64,000 bases of DNA from contig QCFX01000007.1 in assembly GCA_003280105.1 (NCBI GenBank), positions 1-64,000 of the forward strand, read 5' to 3'. This DNA is from Prochlorococcus sp. AG-363-N20 (lineage in GTDB: Bacteria; Cyanobacteriota; Cyanobacteriia; PCC-6307; Cyanobiaceae). A model generated the notes under the pieces. It worked only from the letters and a program-made list of their open reading frames with translations, ran no database searches and had not been told where the DNA came from. Positions 36,734 through 45,658 of this stretch are shown here, piece after piece (position 1 is the first letter of the stretch; every line of letters begins with the position of its first letter). The position numbers and the translations under genes are program-made.

Positions 36734-37732
36734 TCAACTCAAAACCCTATCTAAGTGAGCAGCAACTCTCTTAACCGCCGATATAGAAGTTGCATAAGCC
36801 ATCCGCATTGGACCTATAAGAGCAACCTTTCCAATTGAATTGCTTGAACTGCGATATTCGGCTTGAACTACAGAACAATCAACAAGTGCTTGGTGAGGAT
36901 GTTCTGAGCCAATCCAAACTCCCTTGCACTTGTTTTCTGCCATAGGAACCACTGCTATAGGAGTGCTATCCATCAGCTCTAAAAGAGGACGAAAACTATT
37001 CGAATGACTAAATTCCGGTTCAGAAACTAATCGAGACATCCCATGAAAGACAGCTCCAGATTCAGCCAAAGCCATTGAATTTCCATGACTTTGAATCGCA
37101 TCTTTTAAAAGAGATCCGCTCAAATGTAATTGTGGTGGCAAAGTTGACCAATCCAACGTTCCATCTCCTGACTGAGCAAGTTGCTTTCTAATCCAAACTT
37201 CTATTGCCTCAATTTCCCTAGCGGCCTCATGAGGTAAGCGAATATTCAAGTTAGTTGCAGAATTCGAACTTTGAACAAGCATTACCAACAACCTATCCCC
37301 ACTTTGAACTAAACGAACCTCTTCGAGATTGGACCTCTGTCTAATAGGCCTAGTAATCAAACTCATTAAACCTGTGAAATCAGTAAGTCTTCGAGCTACT
37401 TGCCATAACAAATCATCAAGTGCAGCCCATTTAAGACTCAAATTGGTCAATTCATTTTCTAAGTGTTGCGCAACCGGGCTAGGAGGAGGGAGCAAACAAT
37501 CCACATAATGCCTATAACCTTGGGGACTAGGGATCCGTCCTGCTGAAGCATGAGGTTGAGTTAAAAATCCTTTTTCTTCAAGTGCGCCCATATCTGAGCG
37601 AACTGTTGAGGAACTTGCATCAAGGCTAAATCGCCTGACAAGAGTTTTACTGCTGACTGGTTCGATGGTATCAACATAATGGTGCACTGTTGCTCGGAGC
37701 ACTTGCTGTTGTCTATCGGACAGAGTCTCCAA
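36734..37732 (-). CDS. hrcA: HrcA, heat-shock repressor
   Basis: HrcA represses chaperone genes by binding the CIRCE inverted repeat. The N-terminal winged-helix part is clear: ALRQQQVL-like LSDRQQQVLRATVHHYV at residues 4-20, SSSTVRSDMGALEEKGFLTQPHASAGRIPS near 40. The C-terminal MRMAYATSISAVKRVAAHLD is also typical, and the total is 332 aa. The start is a TTG at 37732. I see no CIRCE element in the 79 bases upstream, and no chaperone gene is adjacent. Confidence 0.92.
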   Translation of the reverse strand: METLSDRQQQVLRATVHHYVDTIEPVSSKTLVRRFSLDASSSTVRSDMGALEEKGFLTQPHASAGRIPSPQGYRHYVDCLLPPPSPVAQHLENELTNLSLKWAALDDLLWQVARRLTDFTGLMSLITRPIRQRSNLEEVRLVQSGDRLLVMLVQSSNSATNLNIRLPHEAAREIEAIEVWIRKQLAQSGDGTLDWSTLPPQLHLSGSLLKDAIQSHGNSMALAESGAVFHGMSRLVSEPEFSHSNSFRPLLELMDSTPIAVVPMAENKCKGVWIGSEHPHQALVDCSVVQAEYRSSSNSIGKVALIGPMRMAYATSISAVKRVAAHLDRVLS

Positions 37733-37811
37733 CTGAATTTTATAAATAATCTGATCGTAAGAGAATTGGAAGCAGATCTCACCTGTTTATGAAGAAGCAA
37801 TTTATATGCCT

Positions 37812-38165
37812 CTAATACCTAGGCACCGAGGGATCAATGTTGACACTCCAGGCATCTATTCCACCTTCCAAATTGCAAACTTTGTAATTCCAACCTTGAT
37901 CAATCAACCAAATTGCAAAATTCCTACTGCGTATGCCTGAATGGCAAATCACTACAACTACTTCTTTCCCCAAGAATCTATCAGGCAATTTTTCCAACCA
38001 ACGAGCAGATTCACTTAAAGGCAAATGCACTATGGGGAAAGGGAAGGCAGCAATATCCAATTCTTGCTGTTCTCTAACGTCTACTAAAACTAGTTTTGAA
38101 GAATCCTCTTTCAACAATTCATGTAACTCAGCAGAAGTAATGTTGAATAAAGATTGAGTAGGCAT
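37812..38165 (-). CDS. Single-domain rhodanese-like protein
   Basis: A sulfurtransferase-fold protein of 117 aa. VLVDVREQQELDIAAFP near residue 28 and the active-site loop VVVICHSGIRSRNFAIWL near 75 are as expected; the Cys in CHSGIRS would carry the persulfide. The physiological acceptor is unknown. I start at ATG 38165; upstream in-frame ATG 38177 and TTG 38189 would lengthen it. It lies 79 bases before hrcA on the same strand. Confidence 0.88.
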   Translation of the reverse strand: MPTQSLFNITSAELHELLKEDSSKLVLVDVREQQELDIAAFPFPIVHLPLSESARWLEKLPDRFLGKEVVVVICHSGIRSRNFAIWLIDQGWNYKVCNLEGGIDAWSVNIDPSVPRY

Positions 38166-38614
38166 ATCTTCAAGCATAAGTCGAAGCAAAGCTCATCAGA
38201 GCATTTAATCATGTGTTACAGATACAGTTGAGCATAAAGAAATTGCTATGCAAGTCTCAATTGAACTGACTATCTGCTTAATAGTTTAGATTTACTCCTA
38301 CTTTATTTTAAGTTTGATCTACTATTTAGAAATTCTTTTCTAAGAAAAAGCACATTGAGCACAAAAATTGGCACTTGCCATAAGAGACACATTTTAAAGG
38401 CTAAGGACCTAGAGTCTTCACCAAGTATCTGCTCACAAGGTCATCGCTTAATGAGTAATTTTTGTTCCTTTCGGATCAAATTGCTCTCAAAAACGCTCTT
38501 TTAGTCCAAATTCCTTTGGACTAAAAGCAAATTTAGGATTTCAAACTAATCGCCTTATTAAGCCCAAGTTGCTCTTGCACAATTTCAATTGAGTTTTCCA
38601 TTAGCTTTATAGAT
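38166..38614. other. 449-base gene-free region before gltA
   Basis: It must contain the rhodanese promoter and the gltA promoter. There are several hairpins, of which the one at 38498-38527 is exceptional. TTAGAAA (38326-38332) and TTTCTAA (38337-38343) form another. A 17-codon reading frame, ATG at 38451 to TAG at 38502-38504, ends inside the left arm of the large hairpin. I see no tRNA or larger gene. Confidence 0.4.
38498..38527. other. Perfect 13-bp stem-loop upstream of gltA
   Basis: CTTTTAGTCCAAA at 38498-38510 and TTTGGACTAAAAG at 38515-38527 are perfect complements around a TTCC loop. There is no T tract on the plus strand; on the minus strand a TTTTT run follows after a few bases. 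It lies 87 bases before the gltA start, so it is likely part of the gltA leader or the end of a small RNA. Confidence 0.6.
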
Positions 38615-39808
38615 ATGTTCCAGACGCAAAAAACCATAGAAAACCATCGTCCACAGCCTGGCAATCAGTTAAGGCCAGGACTAGAAGGGGTTCCTGTTAC
38701 CCAATCTTCAATCTGTGATATTGATGGTAACCATGGAAAATTGACATATCGTGGCTATCCAATTTCTGAACTCGCAGCTCACAGTAGCTTTCTTGAAACT
38801 AGTTATTTACTGATCTGGGGAAATTTACCAACAGCTGAAGAGCTGAAAGTGTTTGAAAAAGAAGTTCAAATGCATAGGCGAGTGAGCTTCAGGGTGCGAG
38901 ACATGATGAAATGTTTTCCAGCTACAGGGCATCCAATGGATGCTTTGCAATCCAGTGCAGCCTCTTTAGGACTCTTTTATTCCCGTCGGGCAATTGACAA
39001 TCCCCAATACATTTATGACGCAGTAGTCAGACTTATTGCCAAAATCCCAACAATGGTGGCAGCCTTCCAACTAATACGAAAAGGCCAAGATCCAATACAA
39101 CCACGAGATGATCTCGCTTATTCAGCGAATTTCCTTTATATGCTTACCGACCGTGAACCAGATCCCCTTGCAGCAAGGATCTTTGACCGGTGCCTAATTC
39201 TTCATGCAGAACATAGTCTCAACGCAAGTACTTTCAGTGCTCGCGTTACAGCCAGTACCCTTACAGATCCTTATGCTGTAGTTGCCTCAGCAGTAGGGAC
39301 CCTTGCTGGCCCTCTTCACGGAGGAGCAAATGAAGATGTTATTGCAATGCTTGAAGAGATAGGTAGCCCGGAAAAAGCACGATCCTATCTAGATGAAGCC
39401 ATATCTAATAAAAGAAAAATCATGGGGTTTGGCCATCGAGAATATCGAGTTAAAGATCCACGGGCCTCAATACTGCAAGGATTGGCAGAAGAGCTATTTG
39501 CAAGATTTGGCAAAGATGAAATGTATGACGTAGCCAAAGCACTTGAAGAAGAAGCTGCTACTAGTCTTGGCTCAAAAGGCATTTACCCAAATGTTGATTT
39601 TTATTCAGGACTTGTTTATCGGAAATTAGGAATTCCACGAGATCTCTTCACGCCTGTCTTTGCAATATCAAGAGTGGCAGGTTGGTTGGCTCACTGGCGT
39701 GAACAACTAGGAGCAAATCGTATTTTTAGGCCTTCACAGATTTATACAGGTGTTCCATCAAGAACTTGGAAAGCAGTTGAAGATCGGCCAACATCAATAG
39801 GCGCCTAA
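38615..39808 (+). CDS. gltA: Citrate synthase
   Basis: GltA condenses acetyl-CoA and oxaloacetate to citrate, feeding 2-oxoglutarate for nitrogen assimilation in cyanobacteria. The 397-aa chain shows DGNHGKLTYRGYPISEL near residue 36, HAEHSLNASTF near 200, the GPLHGGANEDV segment near 233 with a catalytic His, and the MGFGHREYRVKDPRA near 270. It starts with ATG at 38615 and ends 9 bases before ndhA, so citrate synthase may be coexpressed with NDH-1 genes. Confidence 0.96.
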   Translation: MFQTQKTIENHRPQPGNQLRPGLEGVPVTQSSICDIDGNHGKLTYRGYPISELAAHSSFLETSYLLIWGNLPTAEELKVFEKEVQMHRRVSFRVRDMMKCFPATGHPMDALQSSAASLGLFYSRRAIDNPQYIYDAVVRLIAKIPTMVAAFQLIRKGQDPIQPRDDLAYSANFLYMLTDREPDPLAARIFDRCLILHAEHSLNASTFSARVTASTLTDPYAVVASAVGTLAGPLHGGANEDVIAMLEEIGSPEKARSYLDEAISNKRKIMGFGHREYRVKDPRASILQGLAEELFARFGKDEMYDVAKALEEEAATSLGSKGIYPNVDFYSGLVYRKLGIPRDLFTPVFAISRVAGWLAHWREQLGANRIFRPSQIYTGVPSRTWKAVEDRPTSIGA

Positions 39809-39817
39809 GTTGCAAAC

Positions 39818-40984
39818 ATGTCACCTATGAAAATATTGACTTCTGGCACAACCGCAATAGCTCAACTAAGTCCAGGCATAGATCTCGAATTGAGCTTCAA
39901 TCAAACCATGCAAAGCCTTGGCATGTCTCCGGAAATTTCCCATATTCTTTGGCTGCCTCTCCCTATGCTCCTTGTACTAACGGCCGCTTTAATTGGCGTA
40001 TTAGTAACTGTATGGCTTGAGCGAAAAGTTTCTGCAGCTGCGCAGCAAAGAATTGGGCCGGAATATGCAGGTGCATTAGGTGTGCTTCAACCCATGGCAG
40101 ACGGACTAAAACTTCTAGTCAAAGAAGACGTAATACCAGCCAGAGCCGATGGATTGCTATTTACGTTAGGGCCAGTCCTAGTTTTAGTTCCAGTAATACT
40201 TTCTTGGTTAATAGTTCCATTTGGTCAAAATTTACTCATTAGCAATGTTGGTATTGGAATCTTTTTATGGATATCCCTAAGCAGTATTCAACCGATTGGC
40301 TTATTAATGAGTGGATATGCATCAAACAACAAATATTCTCTCCTAGGAGGCCTAAGGGCTGCTGCACAATCAATCAGTTATGAAATACCTCTTGCCTTAT
40401 CAGTTCTAGCTGTTGTGATGATGAGCAATTCATTAAGCACAGTTGATATTGTTGCTCAGCAAAATGGTGCTGGCTTACTTAGCTGGAATATATGGCGACA
40501 ACCAGTAGGGTTTCTGATCTTCTGGATTTGCGCACTTGCCGAATGTGAGCGCCTCCCCTTTGATCTTCCTGAAGCTGAAGAAGAACTTGTTGCCGGATAT
40601 CAAACAGAATATGCAGGAATGAAATTTGCCTTGTTTTATCTAGGAAGCTATATAAACCTTGTTCTATCTGCCATTCTAGTTTCAGTCCTTTATCTAGGCG
40701 GATGGGGTTTTCCCATTCCTGTGGAATGGCTTGCAAATTGGCTAGACCTATCAACTAATGCTCCTTTAGTGCAAGTTATTACTGGCTCAATAGGTATTGT
40801 CATGACTGTACTCAAAGCCTATCTTCTGGTTTTTTTAGCAATCTTGCTTCGATGGACTACTCCAAGAGTTCGCATAGATCAACTGCTAGATCTTGGCTGG
40901 AAGTTTCTATTGCCTATTTCACTGGTAAATCTACTTTTCACAGCTTCCCTGAAACTTGCATTCCCAGTAGCTTTTGGAGGCTAA
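39818..40984 (+). CDS. ndhA: NdhA, NDH-1 membrane subunit A
   Basis: The Nqo8/ND1 family subunit that forms part of the quinone cavity and couples electron transfer to the membrane arm. The 388-aa protein has about eight hydrophobic segments; conserved loops include [18 protein letters not shown] near residue 67, [24 protein letters not shown]-type sequence near 167-190, and [21 protein letters not shown] near 245. It follows gltA by 9 bases and begins the ndhA-I-G-E order that is conserved in cyanobacteria and plastids. Confidence 0.97.
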   Translation: MSPMKILTSGTTAIAQLSPGIDLELSFNQTMQSLGMSPEISHILWLPLPMLLVLTAALIGVLVTVWLERKVSAAAQQRIGPEYAGALGVLQPMADGLKLLVKEDVIPARADGLLFTLGPVLVLVPVILSWLIVPFGQNLLISNVGIGIFLWISLSSIQPIGLLMSGYASNNKYSLLGGLRAAAQSISYEIPLALSVLAVVMMSNSLSTVDIVAQQNGAGLLSWNIWRQPVGFLIFWICALAECERLPFDLPEAEEELVAGYQTEYAGMKFALFYLGSYINLVLSAILVSVLYLGGWGFPIPVEWLANWLDLSTNAPLVQVITGSIGIVMTVLKAYLLVFLAILLRWTTPRVRIDQLLDLGWKFLLPISLVNLLFTASLKLAFPVAFGG

Positions 40985-41104
40985 TTTGAAAATGTCCAAG
41001 AAATTCTTCAAACATAACAAGCATGGGTAGTTTTACTTATTGGCCTAAAAAGGCTTGTAGTATTTATTACGTACACCCTTTTCGCCTCCGGTAGCACCGA
41101 TCGA

Positions 41105-41746
41105 ATGCTGGGTTTTCTCAAAAAAGTCACTGATTATTCCCGTGATGCGGTGAATGCAGCCAAGTACCTTTCCCAAGGACTGGCGGTCACCTTCGACCAT
41201 ATGCGTCGAAGACCAATCACAGTGCAATATCCATATGAAAAATTAATCCCTTCTGAGCGCTACAGAGGAAGAATTCACTATGAGTTCGATAAATGCATCG
41301 CTTGTGAAGTCTGTGTCAGAGTATGCCCAATCAATCTCCCAGTAGTGGACTGGGTGATGAATAAAGAGACCAAAAAAAAGGAACTTCGCAATTACTCGAT
41401 AGATTTTGGAGTTTGTATTTTCTGTGGAAACTGTGTTGAATACTGCCCCACTAATTGCCTCTCAATGACTGAGGAATATGAACTTGCAAGCTTTGATAGA
41501 CATAGTCTGAATTACGACAATGTTGCCCTAGGGAGACTCCCTACTAGTGTTACTACTGACCCTTCCGTATTACCTCTTCGAGAATTAGCATATCTGCCAG
41601 AAGGTGTGATGGATCCACATAATGTTCCCTCCTCTCAATCAAGAGCCGGTAAATTACCTTCCGAATTAATAAGTGAAATGAGCAAAAAAGTATCAACCAA
41701 AGATTCTTCTAACAACTCTCCTTCGAAGCAAGAGAATCAACCATGA
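41105..41746 (+). CDS. ndhI: NdhI, NDH-1 iron-sulfur subunit I
   Basis: A 213-aa protein carrying two [4Fe-4S] clusters that pass electrons towards the quinone site. Both cluster motifs are intact: [16 protein letters not shown] near residue 64 and [14 protein letters not shown] near 104. Its C-terminal 45 residues are a Ser/Lys-rich tail. It lies 120 bases after ndhA; that gap contains a short frame of 23 codons that I reject as a gene. The stop overlaps the ndhG ATG by 4 bases. Confidence 0.97.
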   Translation: MLGFLKKVTDYSRDAVNAAKYLSQGLAVTFDHMRRRPITVQYPYEKLIPSERYRGRIHYEFDKCIACEVCVRVCPINLPVVDWVMNKETKKKELRNYSIDFGVCIFCGNCVEYCPTNCLSMTEEYELASFDRHSLNYDNVALGRLPTSVTTDPSVLPLRELAYLPEGVMDPHNVPSSQSRAGKLPSELISEMSKKVSTKDSSNNSPSKQENQP

Positions 41747-42345
41747 CCATATCAACATCAACAGAATTAATTTGCTTTGGTGTACTTAGTTCGATTGTGA
41801 TATTGGGTAGTCTTGGTGTGGTATTACTCCCAAACATTGTTTACTCAGCATTCCTTTTAGGAGGAGTCTTTATGGCCGTTGCGGGTTTATACCTTCTATT
41901 AAATGCCAGTTTTGTAGCAGCTGCTCAGGTGCTTGTTTACGTAGGTGCAGTTAATGTACTCATACTTTTTGCAATTATGCTTGTAAACAAACAAGAAGAG
42001 CTAAAGCCTATTAAAGGTTTGCGCTTGAGGAAAATTTTTTCAGGTGCAGTTTGTGCCGGCCTTCTTGCATTACTTATTAGAGTAGATTTCACAACGCCTT
42101 GGGTTTTGCCAGGTCCAAATGCCATTGGAGAAGAAGCGACTATCCGAATTGGAGAACATTTATTCACTGATTATCTTTTACCCTTCGAACTTGCATCAGT
42201 ACTTCTATTAATGGCTATGATTGGTGCAATAGTATTGGCTCGTAGAGATGTTTTAATTAGTGATATAGGGACCGGCAATAGTGTTGATCAGGCTCTTATA
42301 GAAAAATCTAAAACTCCTCTGCTAATAGATAAATCGTCTCAATAA
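41743..42345 (+). CDS. ndhG: NdhG, NDH-1 membrane subunit G
   Basis: The ND6/Nqo10-type membrane subunit, 200 aa with about five hydrophobic segments. [21 protein letters not shown] near residues 65-85 is the family's most conserved transmembrane helix and includes the pi-bulge region. [21 protein letters not shown] near 146 is the last helix. The ATG overlaps the ndhI stop (ATGA), supporting translational coupling. It is followed by ndhE after 22 bases. Confidence 0.96.
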   Translation: MTISTSTELICFGVLSSIVILGSLGVVLLPNIVYSAFLLGGVFMAVAGLYLLLNASFVAAAQVLVYVGAVNVLILFAIMLVNKQEELKPIKGLRLRKIFSGAVCAGLLALLIRVDFTTPWVLPGPNAIGEEATIRIGEHLFTDYLLPFELASVLLLMAMIGAIVLARRDVLISDIGTGNSVDQALIEKSKTPLLIDKSSQ

Positions 42346-42367
42346 AAATCAAATCTTCTAACTTCAC

Positions 42368-42703
42368 ATGAACATGATCGAAACTTCAACTGGAACGATT
42401 CCACTTCAGGCTTATTTGTTAATAGCTTCTCTGCTTTTCTGCATAGGCGTTTGGGGATTGATAAATAGCAGAAATGCCGTACGAGTTCTCATGAGCATCG
42501 AGTTAATGCTTAATGCAGTTAATATAAATTTAATGACTTTCTCATCATATATTGATGGAGAGTTGATCCGCGGACAAGTTTTTGCGGTTTTTGTTATTAC
42601 TGTTGCTGCCGCAGAAGCTGCAGTAGGGTTAGCTATCCTTCTTTCTTTATATAGGAATAGAGTTACTGTAGATATGGAAAGTTTTAATCTTTTGCGCTGG
42701 TAG
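42368..42703 (+). CDS. ndhE: NdhE, NDH-1 membrane subunit E
   Basis: The ND4L/Nqo11-type subunit, 111 aa with three membrane helices. Conserved features are [24 protein letters not shown] in the middle helix, which carries the proton-path Glu of the family, and [19 protein letters not shown] in the third helix. A second ATG 6 bases on (42374) could also be the start. It ends 10 bases before the NAD kinase gene. Confidence 0.96.
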   Translation: MNMIETSTGTIPLQAYLLIASLLFCIGVWGLINSRNAVRVLMSIELMLNAVNINLMTFSSYIDGELIRGQVFAVFVITVAAAEAAVGLAILLSLYRNRVTVDMESFNLLRW

Positions 42704-42713
42704 AGCATCACAT

Positions 42714-43643
42714 ATGCGTCTCGATCTGGTCTGGGTGATCTATCGGGCAGGAAGCCATGTTGCCGAAAAAGAAGCATTAGTGATTGCAAGTGAATTGAAA
42801 TTGCATGGAGCAAATATTTTCTCTGCAAAAATAGGCTTAGGGGAGAATCCATTCCGAAAATTACTTTCAGAATCTAATAGATTTCCAGACTTAACTATTG
42901 TTTTAGGAGGCGATGGAACAGTCTTAAATGCTGCTCGACATTTAGCTAAACATAAAGTGCCTATTTTATGTTTCAATGTTGGTGGTAATCTAGGATTTCT
43001 TGCACATGATCGAGGCCTTCTTACTGCACGAGATCTTTGGCAAAGAATTATTGAAGATAATTTTTCGATTGAAAAAAGAATGATGCTTAAAGCAAATATT
43101 GAAAGCACTACTTCATTACACAAAAGTCTTTTAAATTCCGATGAAGATCCGTGTGATACAAAAAATACTTTCTTGGCCTTGAATGATATTTATTTCCGTA
43201 ACTATGGAGATGAAGTGTCACCAACTTGCACACTAGAACTCGAAATAGATGGTGAATCCGTAGATGAATATAGAGGAGATGGGCTTATTTTCTCCACTCC
43301 AACTGGCTCAACAGCTTATGCAATGGCTAGCGGTGGGCCAATTCTTCACCCAGACATTGAAGCAATAATAGTTAGTGCAATTTGTCCTATAAGCCTTTCG
43401 AGCAGACCTATCGTTGTCCCAGCGAAATCGAAACTAGTTATCACACAATCAGGAGAAAATACTCGCAGAGTGAAACTATGGCAAGATGGCGCAAGTGGAG
43501 CTTTAATTGAATCAGGAGATAGATGCGTTATTCAAAAAGCAGCTCATCAAGCATTCATATTGGTTCTTGAAGAATCACCTTCTTATTACAGAACACTTAC
43601 ACAAAAACTCCATTGGGCCGGGAGCTTTGAATCTAAACAATAA
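42714..43643 (+). CDS. nadK: NAD kinase
   Basis: NAD kinase makes NADP from NAD with ATP, setting the pool used by photosynthetic electron transfer. [13 protein letters not shown] near residue 65 is the diagnostic motif, with [10 protein letters not shown] near 85 and [17 protein letters not shown] near 195. Length is 309 aa. Its position right behind ndhE suggests coexpression with the NDH-1 genes. Cyanobacteria usually have two NAD kinases, and I cannot say which group this belongs to. Confidence 0.94.
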   Translation: MRLDLVWVIYRAGSHVAEKEALVIASELKLHGANIFSAKIGLGENPFRKLLSESNRFPDLTIVLGGDGTVLNAARHLAKHKVPILCFNVGGNLGFLAHDRGLLTARDLWQRIIEDNFSIEKRMMLKANIESTTSLHKSLLNSDEDPCDTKNTFLALNDIYFRNYGDEVSPTCTLELEIDGESVDEYRGDGLIFSTPTGSTAYAMASGGPILHPDIEAIIVSAICPISLSSRPIVVPAKSKLVITQSGENTRRVKLWQDGASGALIESGDRCVIQKAAHQAFILVLEESPSYYRTLTQKLHWAGSFESKQ

Positions 43644-43649
43644 ATCCAT

Positions 43650-44150
43650 ATGTCACTTGAAATCGAAAGGCGATTCATAGTCAAAGGAAAAAATTGGAAA
43701 AATATTGCGTCCAACCCACAACATTTTCAACAAGGATATCTAACAAGCAGTTTAGAGGGGTGGACAATTCGGATAAGAATAGAAGGCAAAAAACAGGCGT
43801 GGTTAACACTTAAAACTCATGCAACAGGAATATCAAATCACGAATTTGAATATTCAATTCCAATCGATGATGCATATTCTATCTGGAAACTTGTTCAATA
43901 TAAATTGACTAAAATTCGTTATGAACTGAATCTTGTCGGAGGAAACTGGATAGTTGATTGCTTTGAGAAAGAGAATGCACCTCTGGTCATAGCAGAAGTG
44001 GAGCTTTCTTCTGAATCCGATCCTGTCCTCAAGCCAAAGTGGTGCGGAAGAGAAATTACAGGAGAAAAGCAATTCAGCAATGCTGCACTAGCTCAAAACC
44101 CTTTTTCAAAATGGCCTGAGCAAAAGCGTCTTGCACTAAATCTGAACTAA
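43650..44150 (+). CDS. CYTH-domain protein
   Basis: A 166-aa member of the CYTH superfamily (adenylate cyclase CyaB / thiamine triphosphatase fold). The defining ExExR/K motif is LEIERRFIVKG at residues 3-13, and the tunnel-lining basic residues IRIRIEGKKQAWLTLKT near 40 follow. Such proteins commonly hydrolyse inorganic triphosphate, but the activity here is not shown. It is 6 bases after the NAD kinase gene and probably ends that transcript. Confidence 0.85.
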   Translation: MSLEIERRFIVKGKNWKNIASNPQHFQQGYLTSSLEGWTIRIRIEGKKQAWLTLKTHATGISNHEFEYSIPIDDAYSIWKLVQYKLTKIRYELNLVGGNWIVDCFEKENAPLVIAEVELSSESDPVLKPKWCGREITGEKQFSNAALAQNPFSKWPEQKRLALNLN

Positions 44151-44240
44151 AAACCCTAAAAATGCCAATCTTCCTTTAGATTTACTTTAGATTCAAAGTC
44201 CACCTCTGCTCTATCGGCAGTCAAACGGGAGGAATGAAGT

Positions 44241-44429
44241 TTGTATGGCCTCTATGACAATGATGGAATTCTCCGCTTCTCGGGAGGAGACCGAGAGGCC
44301 TGTCTAGCCTATGCGGAATTGTTCGAACTTCCTGATCTGGAGTGCTCCTTACTATCTCTACCTGAACCTAGTGCTCAGGAAGTCAGATATCAGGAGAGAT
44401 CTCGTCGTCGGGTAAGGAACAGCAATTAA
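44241..44429 (+). CDS. Small conserved picocyanobacterial protein, TTG start
   Basis: A 62-aa protein starting at TTG (44241) seven bases after the good ribosome site GGGAGGA at 44227-44233, which decides this start; the ATG codons nearby are in other frames. The N-terminal MYGLYDNDGILRFSGGDREACLAYAELFELP looks like a conserved small protein I recall from marine picocyanobacteria; the C-terminus is Arg-rich (RYQERSRRRVRN). Function is unknown. Its last 47 bases overlap the 3' end of the LuxR-type gene on the other strand. Confidence 0.65.
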   Translation: MYGLYDNDGILRFSGGDREACLAYAELFELPDLECSLLSLPEPSAQEVRYQERSRRRVRNSN

Positions 44430-44664
44430 AGCCATCACGACATATTTTGCCGTGATCCATAGCCCAATTCAGAAGAGCCACTCGATTCTTAGAACCTGTT
44501 TTAGTGAACATATTGCTGACATGGTTATCCACTGTTCGCTTGCTGATAGTTAGACGCTCAGCAATTTCCTGGTTGGTTAAACCGTCAGCTACCAATTCAA
44601 TAATCTCCATTTCCCTCGCTGAGAGGGCCATATGAGCTGAATTGGAGACTTCGCCTGTGGCCAT
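44383..44664 (-). CDS. Small LuxR-type regulator, PedR-like
   Basis: A 93-aa protein consisting of little more than a LuxR/GerE helix-turn-helix: LSAREMEIIELVADGLTNQEIAERLTISKRTVDNHVSNMF, then GKICRDGFNCCSLPDD at the end. The lack of a receiver domain and the C-terminal cysteines resemble PedR of Synechocystis, whose Cys responds to thioredoxin and light. The assignment is inference. Starts at ATG 44664 are likely; TTG 44676 and ATG 44631 are alternatives. It is divergent from metF across a gap with repeats. Confidence 0.75.
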   Translation of the reverse strand: MATGEVSNSAHMALSAREMEIIELVADGLTNQEIAERLTISKRTVDNHVSNMFTKTGSKNRVALLNWAMDHGKICRDGFNCCSLPDDEISPDI

Positions 44665-44697
44665 CCTCCCTCTCAACTCCGAAGGTTCATATTAGGC

Positions 44698-44754
44698 AGA
44701 CTAAAGTTTGAAAGACTAAAGGTCCAGTGATAATCCATAGTAAGTAGTCTATGG
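44698..44754. promoter_or_regulatory. Repeats between the PedR-like gene and metF
   Basis: AGACTAAAG occurs at 44698-44706 and again at 44713-44721, 15 bases from start to start. CCATAG (44735-44740) and CTATGG (44749-44754) form an inverted repeat just before the metF TTG start. Direct repeats in a divergent gap beside a regulator gene suit an operator, but none is known for this family. Confidence 0.35.
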
Positions 44755-44764
44755 GCAAAAAGAT

Positions 44765-45658
44765 TTGAGGTCAGCACTTCAAACATCCCTTGAATCAAAT
44801 GGAGCAACCATTACGGCGGAGATCATGCCTCCACGGGGCGGGGATCCATCAAAGGTAATCCAACGAGCCAAAAAGCTAGCTGGGAAAGTACATGCATTCA
44901 ACGTAACTGATGGAAGTAGAGCTGTAATGCGAATGAGCAGTATGGCTGTTGGAAAATTACTCTTAGAGGCTGGTCTAGAGCCTGTCCTACAAATCGCTTG
45001 TCGCGACAGGAATCGAATTGGGCTTCAGTCAGACTTACTAGGAGCAAATGCTTTAGGTATAAAAAATGTTCTGTGTCTTACAGGCGATCCCGTCCGAGTT
45101 GGAGATCAGCCAGAAGCTAAACAAGTAAGTGAGTTTGAATCAATTCGCCTTCTTAAGCAGGTTTCTGCCTTTAACAAAGGAGAAGATCCTGTCTCTGGAA
45201 AACTAGTTGATGGTAATACTGATTTTTTTGCAGGAGCCGCCGCAGACCCCAATTGCCACAGTCTGAGTGGCCTCCGTAGAAGACTTGAGCAAAAACGAAA
45301 TGCAGGTGCTCGTTTTTTGCAAACACAAATGGTAATGGAAACAAAAACTCTCGAACATTTTTGCCGTGACGTCGCAAACCCTCTCGAATTACCAGTCATT
45401 GCAGGCGTTTTTTTATTAAAATCAGCTAAAAACGCATTATTTATAAATCGTGTAGTACCAGGTGCCTGTATACCCGAAGAGATAGTGAAGCGTCTTGATT
45501 CAGCAAAAGATCCTGCTTCTGAAGGTGTTGCTATAGCAGCTGAACAAACGAAGCAATTTCTTGGAGTTGCTAAAGGAGTTCACCTAATGGCAATTAAGGC
45601 CGAAGAAAAAATTGCTGAAATACTGGATCAAGCAGAGGTTAGCTTGCAGCAGCAGTAA
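44765..45658 (+). CDS. metF: Methylenetetrahydrofolate reductase (MetF family)
   Basis: A TIM-barrel flavoprotein of 297 aa reducing methylene-THF to methyl-THF for methionine synthesis. AEIMPPRGGDPSKV near residue 19 carries the catalytic Glu, and VLCLTGDPVRVGD near 102 and FLQTQMVM near 175 are the FAD and folate segments. It belongs to the shorter bacterial type. The start is TTG at 44765; no nearer ATG precedes the conserved core. It converges with the nucleotidyltransferase gene with a 20-base overlap. Confidence 0.85.
   Translation: MRSALQTSLESNGATITAEIMPPRGGDPSKVIQRAKKLAGKVHAFNVTDGSRAVMRMSSMAVGKLLLEAGLEPVLQIACRDRNRIGLQSDLLGANALGIKNVLCLTGDPVRVGDQPEAKQVSEFESIRLLKQVSAFNKGEDPVSGKLVDGNTDFFAGAAADPNCHSLSGLRRRLEQKRNAGARFLQTQMVMETKTLEHFCRDVANPLELPVIAGVFLLKSAKNALFINRVVPGACIPEEIVKRLDSAKDPASEGVAIAAEQTKQFLGVAKGVHLMAIKAEEKIAEILDQAEVSLQQQ

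Noticed and set aside
41023-41094. 23-codon frame [10 protein letters not shown]... between ndhA and ndhI
   Set aside because: It is short, ends before ndhI in another frame and has no ribosome site; the gap more likely holds an ndhI leader.
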